Below, piece after piece: positions 8,243 to 18,130 of a DNA stretch of 64,000 nucleotides. This stretch comes from Ralstonia sp. 25mfcol4.1. Lineage in GTDB: Bacteria > Pseudomonadota > Gammaproteobacteria > Burkholderiales > Burkholderiaceae. The stretch's first letter is position 1, and every line of letters begins with the position of its first letter. The notes below the pieces were generated by a model, which ran no database searches, was not told the DNA's origin, and saw only the letters and a list, made by a program, of their open reading frames with translations. Location: positions 62,001 through 126,000 of the forward strand of contig NZ_FNJO01000014.1 in assembly GCF_900104095.1 (NCBI RefSeq). The letters run 5' to 3'. The translations under genes were made by a program, and so were the position numbers.

Positions 8243-10654
8243 CTATCGCCGGAACCCGCCATGGAACCGGCCGCCACCGCCGCCGAACCTTCCGCCGCCG
8301 CCGGCAAAGCGTCCCTGCCACTGCTGGGCCGCCGCGCTGTTGAAGCGTTGCTGCCCGGCCTGCCGCGCCTGGCGCTGCTGATCCAGCCGGCCCTGCATTT
8401 CGCTGTTCTGCTGCATGGGCTCCCAGCCGTTGGTGGTGTGCTTCTGCCAGCCGTCGTCGGTGTGCTGGTAGACGTTGCCGTCATGGCCCGCGTAGACGTT
8501 GCCGTTGTTCCAGACCACGGCGTTGTCCTTGTTCGGATTGGCGACAAAGCCACGGCTGCCGGCTGTGTACTGGCCGGTCTGCGTGTTGCCGGCGATGCCC
8601 GCTTCGCCGGCGCCGATGCGGCCGGTCTGGGCGTTATATCCGGCCGCCTGCCGGCCGGCCGCATAGTTGCCCGTGTATTCATTGCCGGCCACGCCGCCGC
8701 GCCCGGCGCCCTCGCGCCCCGTTGATGGGTTGGCGAACGATCCCTGCCGCCCGGCCGCATAGTTGCCGGAATAGGGATTGAACGCGGCGCCCTGGCTGCC
8801 CTGGAAGCGCGCGCCCGTGGCCGGGTTGTAGCCGGCGCCGGCCGTGCCGCGCCACTGCGTGCCCGTCCAGGCGTTCCAGCCTTCGGCATGGGTCACGGTC
8901 CCCTGCCCCCAGCGGCCGTAGAAGTTCGCCTGGTTGATATTGACGAAGCTGCCGCCGCCATACCAGTACGGGCCCCAGTAGGGCGCCGCCGCGCCCCAGA
9001 TCGCGCCGGCCGCGAAGCCGAAGGCGAATCCTTCGGCCACGCCGATGCCGAATCCCGCGCCATAGCCGTAGGTCACCGGGTAGCCGTAGTAGTACGTGCC
9101 GACATACGGCGGATAGACATAGCCGGTGCCGTAGACCACGGTGCCGTCCGGGTTCACCACCACGCCCAGGTAGCCCGGCGTGTAGCCGACCACCACCGTG
9201 GTCGGCGTGACCGAGTAGATGCGTACGTAGGTCACGTAGTACAGCGGCGAACTGGGCGGAATCGTGTAGATGGCCGATGGCACCTCGGTGGCCACCTGCC
9301 AGGGGCCGCCCGCCGCGCCGGCCGTGAACCAGACGCCGTTGACCACCGCGAAGTAGTGCGACGAATCGACCTCGATCACGGGCGTGGCGGTGTTGACCGC
9401 GTAGCGCAGCGACGTGCCGGCGATCGACTCGAACCTGGGCGTGCCGTCGTAGGTCACGGTCGTCGCGGCCTTGGTGCGCGACACCGAGGCCGTCTGCGGA
9501 ATCGTGGCCGCGATCTCGGCCTCGCGGGCCTGCGGCGTGCCGGGCACCGACACCAGCACGTTGGCCTTGGGATCCTGCGGCGAGATTTTGGCGAACTCGG
9601 CCGGCAATTGGGTACCGGGCACGTATTCCCACGGGCCGTTGAGCATCGCCGCGCGGAACCAGCGGCCCGAGATCAGCACGTAGGTCTGGTTGCTCGACGG
9701 ATCGATGAGCACCGCGTGGTCGGCATTCGACATCGTCAGCAGGCCGGTGCCGCCCACGGGCGTCATTTGCGGTTCGCCCGATGTCAGGATCAGTTCAGCC
9801 GGCCGCGTGGCCATCAGCACCACCGGGGCGCGCGGTGGCTTCTTGCCGTCGGCGGGCATCATCGCGTCGGGCTTCGGCTCGTCCTTCGATGCGGTGATCT
9901 TGCCGGCCGCCCCCAGCAGCGCGGCAGGCGGGCTGGACACGGGCTCCCACGTGCCGCCGGCCGATTCCGAGCGATACCAGTAACCGGCCGCCTGCAGCCA
10001 CAGTTCGCCGCCGGCATCGCGCAGCAGGAGCGCGCGGCTGTTGATGGCGCGCTCATACGATGTGCCGGCCACCTGGCGCCAGGCCGGGTCGCCATCGACA
10101 TGGACCATCAGCGTGGGCGTGGTTGCAAACAGGATCTGCGGGGCGTCGTTCTTCACCGGCACGCGCTGCGCCTTAGCCAGCTGCTGCGATACCGCGTAGC
10201 TGGCTTGCAGTTCCTCCAGCGGTACGGTCAGCCCCTGGGGCGACAGCCGGCCGATCAGCGCCTGCCGCACCCTGTCGGCGGCATCGGGGCGGGTGGGCAC
10301 GTCCACGCTGTCGATCTGGATATTCGTCAGTTGCACCAGCGACGACGGCTTGTCGATATCGGCCTGCGCCGAGAAGCGCGCCACGCCATAGACCGGCGTG
10401 CCCTGCCTGGCGCCGATGGCCACGGCCGCGCGCCCCGACAGCCGGTTGCCGTCCCATTTCTCGATTTCGGGCTGGTAGAGCTCCACGTGGTCGCCAGCCA
10501 CCTCGAAATTACGCGGCCAGCTCAGCGGCGCCAGCTTTTGCGCGGCACTGGCTGCGGACGCGGACTTGGCGGACACCCCCGCCGGCGGCAGGGCGGCCAG
10601 CAGCGCCACGGCAAGCAAGGTCAGGCCCAGACGGGCGGGCTTCGCACAGGACAT
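8243..10654 (-). CDS. Large secreted Gly/Tyr-rich protein with seven 16-residue tandem repeats, function unknown
   Basis: The 803-residue product starts with a signal peptide (LTLLAVALLAALPPAGVSA, cut near residue 29) after GGAGATTCC. Residues 40-470 form an ordered region with several W-x-R-A-x(4)-GPWEYVP-like modules (WFRAAMLNGPWEYVPG, WFTAGAAGGPWQVA). Residues of roughly 480-590 are very rich in Gly and Tyr (YGYGAGFGIGVAEGF). Residues 594-705 are seven tandem 16-residue repeats with consensus N-x-x-[TS]-G-x4-G. The end is GNVYAGHDGNVY, a W-rich stretch, a Gln-rich coil and Gly/Arg-rich tail. Related proteins are known in Burkholderiaceae, some labelled carbohydrate-binding, but I cannot assign a function. 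A cell-surface or periplasmic role is inferred. Confidence 0.75.
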   Translation of the reverse strand: MSCAKPARLGLTLLAVALLAALPPAGVSAKSASAASAAQKLAPLSWPRNFEVAGDHVELYQPEIEKWDGNRLSGRAAVAIGARQGTPVYGVARFSAQADIDKPSSLVQLTNIQIDSVDVPTRPDAADRVRQALIGRLSPQGLTVPLEELQASYAVSQQLAKAQRVPVKNDAPQILFATTPTLMVHVDGDPAWRQVAGTSYERAINSRALLLRDAGGELWLQAAGYWYRSESAGGTWEPVSSPPAALLGAAGKITASKDEPKPDAMMPADGKKPPRAPVVLMATRPAELILTSGEPQMTPVGGTGLLTMSNADHAVLIDPSSNQTYVLISGRWFRAAMLNGPWEYVPGTQLPAEFAKISPQDPKANVLVSVPGTPQAREAEIAATIPQTASVSRTKAATTVTYDGTPRFESIAGTSLRYAVNTATPVIEVDSSHYFAVVNGVWFTAGAAGGPWQVATEVPSAIYTIPPSSPLYYVTYVRIYSVTPTTVVVGYTPGYLGVVVNPDGTVVYGTGYVYPPYVGTYYYGYPVTYGYGAGFGIGVAEGFAFGFAAGAIWGAAAPYWGPYWYGGGSFVNINQANFYGRWGQGTVTHAEGWNAWTGTQWRGTAGAGYNPATGARFQGSQGAAFNPYSGNYAAGRQGSFANPSTGREGAGRGGVAGNEYTGNYAAGRQAAGYNAQTGRIGAGEAGIAGNTQTGQYTAGSRGFVANPNKDNAVVWNNGNVYAGHDGNVYQHTDDGWQKHTTNGWEPMQQNSEMQGRLDQQRQARQAGQQRFNSAAAQQWQGRFAGGGGRFGGGGGRFHGGFRR
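8540..8875 (-). repeat. Seven in-frame 48-bp tandem repeats (16 residues each)
   Basis: The units begin at NAWTG, NPATG, NPYSG, NPSTG, NEYTG, NAQTG and NTQTG and each is exactly 16 residues. Asn at position 1, Thr/Ser at 4 and Gly at 5 and 10 are invariant or nearly so. The next unit (NPNKD) breaks the pattern. DNA identity between units is low, so the array is old and under protein-level selection rather than recently expanded. Confidence 0.85.
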
Positions 10655-10865
10655 GGAATCTCCAACATTCGGCGTCAGATGAATCTAAATTAGTGCGGTT
10701 GCAGGAACAATGTGCGGCAAAAACATTCATTGGCCTTGCGGAAACCGGACAGATCACATGGGTGCCTCAAAGTGGTGCACCGTGCATGTTTCGTTTGAAA
10801 CAGACCCTTGAAGCGCAGCTGGCACAGCCTCACCTACACTCGAATCCGACTCTGACGCCCCTGCC

Positions 10866-12008
10866 ATGAGTACCAGGCGCTCCCGCCGTTCCCTGCTGGT
10901 TCCCACCGCGATCGTGGCCGCGCTGCACGCCTATATCGGCGCGCGGCTGCTGCCCGCCCTGCCCCTGCCGGCCGTCGTCCATATGCTGGCCGTGCTGTGG
11001 CTGATCGCCTCGACCGTGCTGATTCCGGCCGCGCTGATGGCGCGGCGGCTGGCGGGCGACTGGGCCGACCGGCTGAGCTGGCTCGGCATGCTTGCGATGG
11101 GATTCTTCTCATCGCTGCTGGTGCTGACCTTTGCGCGCGACATCTTCCTGCTGGTGGCGATGCTGGCCCGCTGGCAGCCGGCGGGGCTGGCCTTCTACAG
11201 CGCGTCGGCGGTGGTTGGGCTGGCGGTGGCCGTGTCGGCGATCGGCTATTTCAATGCGCGCGGGCTGGCGCGGGTGAAGAAGGTCGATGTGCCGATCGCT
11301 AACCTGCGGCAGGAATTTGAAGGTTTTACGATCGCGCAGATCAGCGATATTCACGTGGGGCCGACCATCAAGGCGCCCTACCTGAACCGCATCGTCGACA
11401 GCGTGAACGGGCTGAAGCCCGACGCCATCGCCATTACCGGCGATCTGGTCGACGGTTCGGTGCGCGAGCTTTCTGCCCACACCGCGCCGTTTGCGCGGTT
11501 ATCCGCGCCGCATGGCGCCTACGTGGTAACGGGCAACCACGAGTACTACTCGGGCGCGGAGTCGTGGATCGAGGAACTGACCCGCCTGGGCCTGCGCGTG
11601 CTGATGAACGAGCACGTGGTGGTGGCACGTGGCGACGCATCGCTGGTGCTGGGTGGCGTGACCGATTTCACGGCCGGGGGCTTTATCGAAAGCCATCGCA
11701 GCGACCCCGTGCGCGCGCTGCACGGCGCGCCGGCCAACGCCGCGGCACGCATACTGCTGGCGCACCAGCCCCGCTCGGCGCCAGCGGCCGCCGCAGCCGG
11801 ATTCGACCTGCAGCTATCCGGACACACCCACGGCGGCCAGTTCTGGCCGTGGAACCTGTTCGTGCCGATGCAGCAGCCCTATGTGCATGGGCTGAACCGG
11901 CATGAAAGCATGTGGATCTACGTGAGCCGCGGAACGGGCTACTGGGGTCCGCCGAAGCGGTTTGGCGCGCCGTCGGAGATCACGCTGGTGAGGCTCGTCC
12001 GGGCTTGA
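10866..12008 (+). CDS. Membrane-anchored metallophosphoesterase (calcineurin-like)
   Basis: The 380-residue protein has four N-terminal hydrophobic segments (residues about 10-130) and a C-terminal calcineurin-like phosphoesterase domain. The metal-binding motifs are in order: QISDIHVG (D161, H163), GDLVDG (D193), GNHEYY (N224, H225), a histidine in LLAHQP, and SGHTHGGQ. The layout matches the YaeI/YkuE-type group, some of which act on phospholipid headgroups such as UDP-diacylglucosamine. The true substrate is unknown. It is divergent from the 803-residue secreted protein gene, with a 211-bp shared upstream region. Confidence 0.88.
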   Translation: MSTRRSRRSLLVPTAIVAALHAYIGARLLPALPLPAVVHMLAVLWLIASTVLIPAALMARRLAGDWADRLSWLGMLAMGFFSSLLVLTFARDIFLLVAMLARWQPAGLAFYSASAVVGLAVAVSAIGYFNARGLARVKKVDVPIANLRQEFEGFTIAQISDIHVGPTIKAPYLNRIVDSVNGLKPDAIAITGDLVDGSVRELSAHTAPFARLSAPHGAYVVTGNHEYYSGAESWIEELTRLGLRVLMNEHVVVARGDASLVLGGVTDFTAGGFIESHRSDPVRALHGAPANAAARILLAHQPRSAPAAAAAGFDLQLSGHTHGGQFWPWNLFVPMQQPYVHGLNRHESMWIYVSRGTGYWGPPKRFGAPSEITLVRLVRA

Positions 12009-12032
12009 TGCTGCCACTGACCTCCCTGCTCC

Positions 12033-12068
12033 CTCTCCCTCTTGGGGGAGAGGAGTTGGGGGAGAGGG
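12033..12068. repeat. Palindromic intergenic element, copy with CTCTCCC/GGGAGAG arms
   Basis: CTCTCCC-6 bp-GGGAGAG is followed by a second GGGGGAGAGGG half. It lies downstream of the metallophosphoesterase gene and could form a stem-loop that stops transcription, but no T-tract follows. See the related elements at 8123 and 12117. Confidence 0.45.
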
Positions 12069-12116
12069 CATGGGGATTCTGCTTGCCAGCTTGCCGTAAT
12101 TCGAACCGCCGGGCCC

Positions 12117-12155
12117 TCTCCCCCGCCCCTCCTCCCATCCATGGGATAGGGGAGA
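12117..12155. repeat. Palindromic intergenic element, nested hairpin copy
   Basis: Outer arms TCTCCCC and GGGGAGA enclose an inner perfect dyad TCCCAT-CC-ATGGGA. It lies just past the 3' end of ettA on the minus strand, in the convergent gap with the metallophosphoesterase gene. It resembles the neighbouring element at 12033. Confidence 0.45.
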
Positions 12156-12174
12156 AAACCGAACCTGTCGCCGA

Positions 12175-13842
<1,668 letters not shown>

Positions 13843-13850
13843 GGAGCGTG

Positions 13851-13870
13851 TTCGGTTGGATTCGGTTGGA
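13851..13870. repeat. Tandem 10-bp direct repeat in the ettA leader
   Basis: TTCGGTTGGA occurs twice in direct succession just upstream of the ettA start codon. It may be a chance slip or a small regulatory repeat in the mRNA leader. Confidence 0.5.
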
Positions 13871-13999
13871 ATGCGGGAATGGCGGGAGTGTAGCAAACGG
13901 ACCGGCCCCGATCGCCGGCCCCGGGCCCTGGCCCGGCAGCCGATGGGCGCGGCCGGTACAATGGCCGGTTTCGCATCGACGCATTTTTACCCCATTCCC

Positions 14000-14224
14000 A
14001 TGAGCAAACCCGCCCTGACCCTCAAGTTCAAGTGCAAGAAGTGCGCGAAACCCGTCACGCTGTATCTGCAGAAGACGTCGGCGTGCTCGCACATCACCCC
14101 GTACCAGGGCTTCTGCAAGTGCGGCGAAATGATGCGCCACGCCCTGGGCGACAAGGATGCCGTGGAGTCGTTCGTGCATTCGATGGATAACAGCTGGATG
14201 CATCACCACCATCACCACCACTGA
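14000..14224 (+). CDS. Small Cys-rich (zinc-ribbon-like) protein with a natural seven-histidine C-terminus
   Basis: The 74-residue product has CKKC at residues 12-15, C29, and CKC at 39-41, a spacing that fits a zinc-ribbon-like fold. It ends in WM followed by seven consecutive histidines. The codons are mixed CAT/CAC, so the tail is native sequence, not a simple repeat artefact. No Shine-Dalgarno motif precedes the ATG; a TACAAT -10 candidate lies at 13957-13962. The stop codon is one base from the start of a YgjP-like metallopeptidase, so the genes are cotranscribed. A role in binding or handing over Zn, Ni or another metal is plausible but inferred. I do not recognise the family. Confidence 0.75.
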   Translation: MSKPALTLKFKCKKCAKPVTLYLQKTSACSHITPYQGFCKCGEMMRHALGDKDAVESFVHSMDNSWMHHHHHHH

Positions 14225-14225
14225 C

Positions 14226-14774
14226 ATGACCGAAGGCTGGCGGCCGGGCGTGAAAGACCCGATGCGATTCCTGGGCGGCTATCCGCCCAATGTGCTCGAC
14301 CAGGTGCGCGCCGCAATGGCGGCCGGCACGCTGGGCGACCACCTCGCGCGCCGCTACCCCGGGCATCACACGGTCCAGACCGACCGCGCGCTCTACGAGT
14401 ACACGGCCGAGATCAAGCAGGAATACCTGCGCAGCGCCCCGCCGCTGCACAAGGTGGGCTACGACGCTCGGCTGGACACCGCGCAGCACGCGCTGGGCCT
14501 GCACACGGCCATCTCGCGCGTGCAGGGCGGCAAGCTGAAAGCGAAGAAGGAAATCCGCGTGGCGTCGCTATTCAAGGGGGCGCCCCCCGAATTCCTGCGG
14601 ATGATCGTGGTGCACGAACTGGCGCACCTGAAGGAATCGGACCACAACAAGGCGTTCTACCGGCTCTGCGAACATATGGAACCGCAGTATCACCAGCTGG
14701 AATTCGATACGCGCCTGTTCCTGGCGTGGCGGGAAATGGAAAAGGCGGACAGCCGCGAAGCCGCCCGCCCCTGA
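14226..14774 (+). CDS. YgjP-like (DUF45) zinc metallopeptidase-domain protein
   Basis: The 182-residue protein carries HELAHLKESDHNKAFYRLCEHMEP, the HExxH metalloprotease motif with the downstream H-x-x-x-F-x-x-L-C pattern of the YgjP/SprT-like group. An N-terminal segment of about 75 residues precedes the core. The start is immediately after the His7-protein stop codon, with no own ribosome site, indicating translational coupling. The substrate is unknown. Pairing a predicted Zn enzyme with a metal-ligand-rich small protein is suggestive of metal delivery, which is an inference. Confidence 0.85.
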   Translation: MTEGWRPGVKDPMRFLGGYPPNVLDQVRAAMAAGTLGDHLARRYPGHHTVQTDRALYEYTAEIKQEYLRSAPPLHKVGYDARLDTAQHALGLHTAISRVQGGKLKAKKEIRVASLFKGAPPEFLRMIVVHELAHLKESDHNKAFYRLCEHMEPQYHQLEFDTRLFLAWREMEKADSREAARP

Positions 14775-14780
14775 GTCCCC

Positions 14781-14800
14781 CGACTACCGCTTCGTAGTCG
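14781..14800 (+). terminator. Intrinsic terminator after the YgjP-like gene
   Basis: CGACTAC-6 bp-GTAGTCG forms a 7-bp stem followed by ATTCTTTAAATTT. It lies seven bases past the stop codon and separates this pair from the convergent GH114 gene. Confidence 0.6.
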
Positions 14801-14820
14801 ATTCTTTAAATTTCAGATCC

Positions 14821-15717
14821 TCAGTCGCAGCTGTAGCGGAACTTGTCGTTCAAGGCGAGCGGCAGCACCAGCGTCCGGAGGTTCAGCGCCTGGGCCTTGG
14901 CACAGAGCTTCTGCCGCGTGGCGGCATCCTTCCACTTCGACTGGTATTCGACGTTGAACACGGGCTTGCCCTGCACGGTGAAGGCCGAATAGCCGCTGCA
15001 CTCGTTGTACTGGAAGCACTGCTCGTTCACCGCGAAATCGAATGACGGCGCCAGATCGCTCAGCTGCGCGACGGCGTTCTTCAGGCCGATCGCCAGGCCC
15101 CGGGCATGCGCCTGATCGGCCAGGAAGCGGTTGTAGTCAAGCTGTGTGGCGGCCGTGAGCGGCAGGCCGGGGTTGTTGGTATAGCCGTCGACGTTGTCGG
15201 CATCGATTCCATCGCAGCCCTTGGACTTGGCCAGGTCCATGCGCGCCTGCATGATGGCGCGCACGTTGGCCGAGCGCGTATCGAGCCAGCGTTCGCCCGC
15301 CCAGCCATCGAGTGCGTTGCCCATGTCAGCCGGCTTGAACTTCGCGTAGTCGGGGCGCCAGTCCTCGCTGCTGCCTGCGGAGAAATAGCACACCACCCGC
15401 TTGCCCTGCGCCTTCAGCGCATTGATGGTGGCTTGCGGTGTATCGAAGAGGTCGATGTCGTAGACCGCCACGTTGTAGCTGGTGTTGATCGTGCCTTGCA
15501 GCTGAAGCTGCCACGTGTCGGTGAGCGACGGCATCCAGCGCGTAGGGCTGGCCGTGACACTGCTGCTGACGGCCTGCGTGGAAAGCGTGGATGCCTCGGA
15601 CACGCGCACCACCGATCCGCCACTATCGTCACCGCCCCCGCCGCAAGCGGCCAGCGTGGCGACGAGACTTGCCAGGGCCAGTCGCACCGGGCGGCAGCCT
15701 GCCAGTTTGCTAAGCAT
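14821..15717 (-). CDS. GH114-like lipoprotein (endo-alpha-1,4-polygalactosaminidase family)
   Basis: The 298-residue product has a lipoprotein signal with lipobox LAAC (lipidated Cys at residue 25), then a GGGGD linker. The rest matches the glycoside hydrolase 114 TIM-barrel family: WQLQLQGTI near the start, VAVYDIDLFDT, VVCYFSAGSSEDWRPD, and GCDGIDADNVDGY, whose acidic residues are the expected catalytic region. Known members cut galactosaminogalactan-type polymers (cf. Pel polysaccharide operon PelA domain). GGAGAGGTCAAAC precedes the ATG. It is a stand-alone enzyme here with no exopolysaccharide operon nearby. Confidence 0.85.
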   Translation of the reverse strand: MLSKLAGCRPVRLALASLVATLAACGGGGDDSGGSVVRVSEASTLSTQAVSSSVTASPTRWMPSLTDTWQLQLQGTINTSYNVAVYDIDLFDTPQATINALKAQGKRVVCYFSAGSSEDWRPDYAKFKPADMGNALDGWAGERWLDTRSANVRAIMQARMDLAKSKGCDGIDADNVDGYTNNPGLPLTAATQLDYNRFLADQAHARGLAIGLKNAVAQLSDLAPSFDFAVNEQCFQYNECSGYSAFTVQGKPVFNVEYQSKWKDAATRQKLCAKAQALNLRTLVLPLALNDKFRYSCD

Positions 15718-16086
15718 GTTTGACCTCTCCTGTTGTACCCAACCAAGAACTACCACTTGTGTTTTGCCCTTTTTGGAAAGGGTCGATCTGGCGTGACGCC
15801 GATTATGCGCGAGACAGGCCCCGACGCCATAGCCTTGAGGTTGACCGCCTCGGCCATCGCACCGGACTCCGCAATCCCCATCAGGGGCTTGCCCGCTTTA
15901 GCGTTATCGGATGCGGTCATGCAAACTGAAGCACCCCTCGAACGCAGACCTGCAACCCGCACCCATTGGCTGGATGAGCAGTCATTCAGTAACTAAACCG
16001 ACACATTTGTTCCCTAGTATCGGCCGCGGCTATTCCCCGCCGGCACCGTATTCACGGCGGGCCCCCCGCAAATACTGGAGGAACAC
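15718..16086. other. 369-bp intergenic region between divergent GH114 and PhoX-like genes
   Basis: I see no gene here. It must hold both promoters, but no clear consensus -35/-10 pair or Pho box stands out. A perfect 7-bp dyad, CCCGCCG-12 bp-CGGCGGG (16036-16061), sits in the leader just ahead of the ribosome site (CTGGAGG) of the plus-strand gene. Confidence 0.5.
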
Positions 16087-17973
16087 ATGTCGTACATCAC
16101 CGACAAGCTGCGCGCCCCGCGCCGCGAGGCCGAAGGCAACAAGACTGTCCCGGGTCAAACGCTGGAAGAGTTGGTCGCCGCCAATCCGGCGCGCCGCCGC
16201 GTGCTGCGGGGCAGCCTCGGCGTTTCACTGCTGTCCGCATTCGGCGGCGGCACACTGCTGGCCGCGTGCGGCGGCGACGGTGACAACGGTGCCGTACCGG
16301 CGCCGTCGCCCACCCCGGCACCCGCCCCCGCCCCGGCTCCCGGCCAGCAGCCGCTGGACTACAGCGTCAACTTCCAGTCGCTGCCATCGAAGATCACAGC
16401 CAACCAGGTGACGGTGGCCAAGGATTACCAGTCGTACGTGCTGTTCTCCGCCGGTGATCCCGTGGCGGCGGGCGCGGCCGGCTACAAGGGTGCGTTCCAG
16501 ACGTCGATGGAAACCGAGCAGCAGGCCGGCGGCAATCACGACGGCATGCACTTTTTCGAGATCCCCGGCGTCGACCCGCAGAAGGGCGGCCTGCTCGCGA
16601 TCAATCACGAAGCGCCCGACGCGGCCATCCTGATGGCTGGGTCCTACAATCCGGCCACGGCCACCGCAGAGCAGAAGCGCATCGCACTGTCATCGGTGGG
16701 CGTATCCGTCATCGAGATCGAGCTGGTTGCCGACAAATGGCAGGTCAAGCGCAACTCGCTATACAACAAACGCTACTCGGGCAACACGGCCTATCGCGTC
16801 TCCGGCCCGGCTGCCGCCGCCGTGGGCCCGGTGGTCATCGGCACGCTCAACAACTGCTCCAGCGGCCATACGCCGTGGGGTACATACCTGACCTGCGAGG
16901 AAACCACCGACAACTACCTGGACCCTACGCAAGCCGAAGAAGGCTACGGCTGGATCGTCGAAATCGACCCGCTGCAACAGATTGCCGGCCTGCCCGTGAA
17001 GCGCACCGCCATGGGCCGCTTCGACCATGAAAACACCGCGTTCATGGCCGATGCCAACAACCGCGTGGCCTTCTACATGGGCGACGACGGCACGCCCGGC
17101 TGCATCTACAAATTCATCCCGACCAGCGCGTTCGACACGACCAACCGGCTCAACAACGCGAGCCTGCTGGACGACGGCACGCTGTACGTCGCGAAGTTCA
17201 ACGCCGACGGATCGGGGGAGTGGATCGAACTGACCCAGGGCAGGAATGGCCTCGTGGCCGGCGCATCGGACCCCGGCAACTGGACGCAATTCGCCACCGC
17301 GCCCACGCCTGCGCCGATCGACTTCAACACCCAGGCCGACGTGCTTGTCAACACCAAGGCGGCCGCCCGCGTCGTGGGCGCCACGCTGATGGACCGCCCG
17401 GAATGGATCACCGTGGGCCTCGACAAGACGATCTTCTGCACCCTGACCAACAACGGCGGCCGCGTACAGACCGACGCCGCCAACCCGCGCGCCAACAATC
17501 CCCACGGACACATCATCCGCTGGCGCGAGGACGGCGACTCGCCACTCGCAACGAGATTCAAGTGGGAAATCCTGCTGCTGGCCGGCGACCCATCGATCGC
17601 GGCAGCCAACCAGAAGGGCAACATGACCGGCGCCACCTTCAGCAGCCCCGACGGCATCCGCGTGGACCCGAAGGGCCGCCTGTGGGTACAAACCGACGCC
17701 GGAACGGGCTCATCCACGACCAGCATCTTCGGCGCCAACTCGATGCACTACGTCGACCAGGTAACCCGCGAAGTGCGACGCCTGCTGGTAGGACCGGTCG
17801 GCTGCGAGATCACCGGGCTGGCCTACACGCCCGACTTGACCACGTTCTTCGTGAACATCCAGCATCCGACGGGAACGGGAGCGGCCGGCGGCAACTGGCC
17901 GGACGCCAATTTGCCGTCAAGGTCGTCGACGGTGGTGGTGCGGCATGTGGGGGGAAAGCCGGTGGGGGCTTGA
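16087..17973 (+). CDS. PhoX-like (DUF839) Tat-exported phosphatase-family protein
   Basis: The 628-residue product has a twin-arginine signal (ARRRVLRG, residues 35-42) followed by a hydrophobic stretch and a lipobox-like LLAAC at 57-61, so it may be a Tat-exported lipoprotein. The body matches the PhoX/DUF839 beta-propeller family: THDGMHFFEIPG-like and LLAINHEA near 150-180, LTCEETTDNY near 275, and FDHENTAFMA. PhoX enzymes are Ca2+/Fe3+-dependent alkaline phosphatases of the periplasm. Activity is inferred from family. CTGGAGG precedes the ATG. A Pro/Ala-rich linker separates the signal from the enzyme domain. Confidence 0.88.
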   Translation: MSYITDKLRAPRREAEGNKTVPGQTLEELVAANPARRRVLRGSLGVSLLSAFGGGTLLAACGGDGDNGAVPAPSPTPAPAPAPAPGQQPLDYSVNFQSLPSKITANQVTVAKDYQSYVLFSAGDPVAAGAAGYKGAFQTSMETEQQAGGNHDGMHFFEIPGVDPQKGGLLAINHEAPDAAILMAGSYNPATATAEQKRIALSSVGVSVIEIELVADKWQVKRNSLYNKRYSGNTAYRVSGPAAAAVGPVVIGTLNNCSSGHTPWGTYLTCEETTDNYLDPTQAEEGYGWIVEIDPLQQIAGLPVKRTAMGRFDHENTAFMADANNRVAFYMGDDGTPGCIYKFIPTSAFDTTNRLNNASLLDDGTLYVAKFNADGSGEWIELTQGRNGLVAGASDPGNWTQFATAPTPAPIDFNTQADVLVNTKAAARVVGATLMDRPEWITVGLDKTIFCTLTNNGGRVQTDAANPRANNPHGHIIRWREDGDSPLATRFKWEILLLAGDPSIAAANQKGNMTGATFSSPDGIRVDPKGRLWVQTDAGTGSSTTSIFGANSMHYVDQVTREVRRLLVGPVGCEITGLAYTPDLTTFFVNIQHPTGTGAAGGNWPDANLPSRSSTVVVRHVGGKPVGA

Positions 17974-18092
17974 CGGGGCGCCGTTGAGGTGACGCCGCCG
18001 CGGGGGTTGGGGACCCGCGGCGTATCTTGCTGTCGTGCTTGCCACGTTCTGCGGCTGCGGAACGTCGGCGCCGAGCGAGAGGCGGGAATGCA

Positions 18093-18120
18093 AAAAAGCC
18101 ACGCTTTCGCGTGGCTTTTT
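18093..18120. terminator. Bidirectional intrinsic terminator between phoX-like gene and tRNA-Thr
   Basis: AAAAAGCCACGC-TTTC-GCGTGGCTTTTT is a perfect 12-bp stem with a 4-base loop and flanking A and T runs. It can end the PhoX-like transcript on the plus strand and the tRNA/sspBA transcript on the minus strand. Confidence 0.9.
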
Positions 18121-18130
18121 CACATGAAAC

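Noticed and set aside
8540-8875. The regular 48-bp units as a CRISPR or satellite array
   Set aside because: The units are in frame, share little DNA identity and have no spacers; the regularity is at protein level.
14200-14224. The seven-histidine tail as vector or tag contamination
   Set aside because: It is followed directly by a native gene in normal operon context, with mixed codons and no vector sequence around it.
15718-16086. A Pho box ahead of the PhoX-like gene
   Set aside because: I found no pair of CTGTCAT-like direct repeats with proper spacing.
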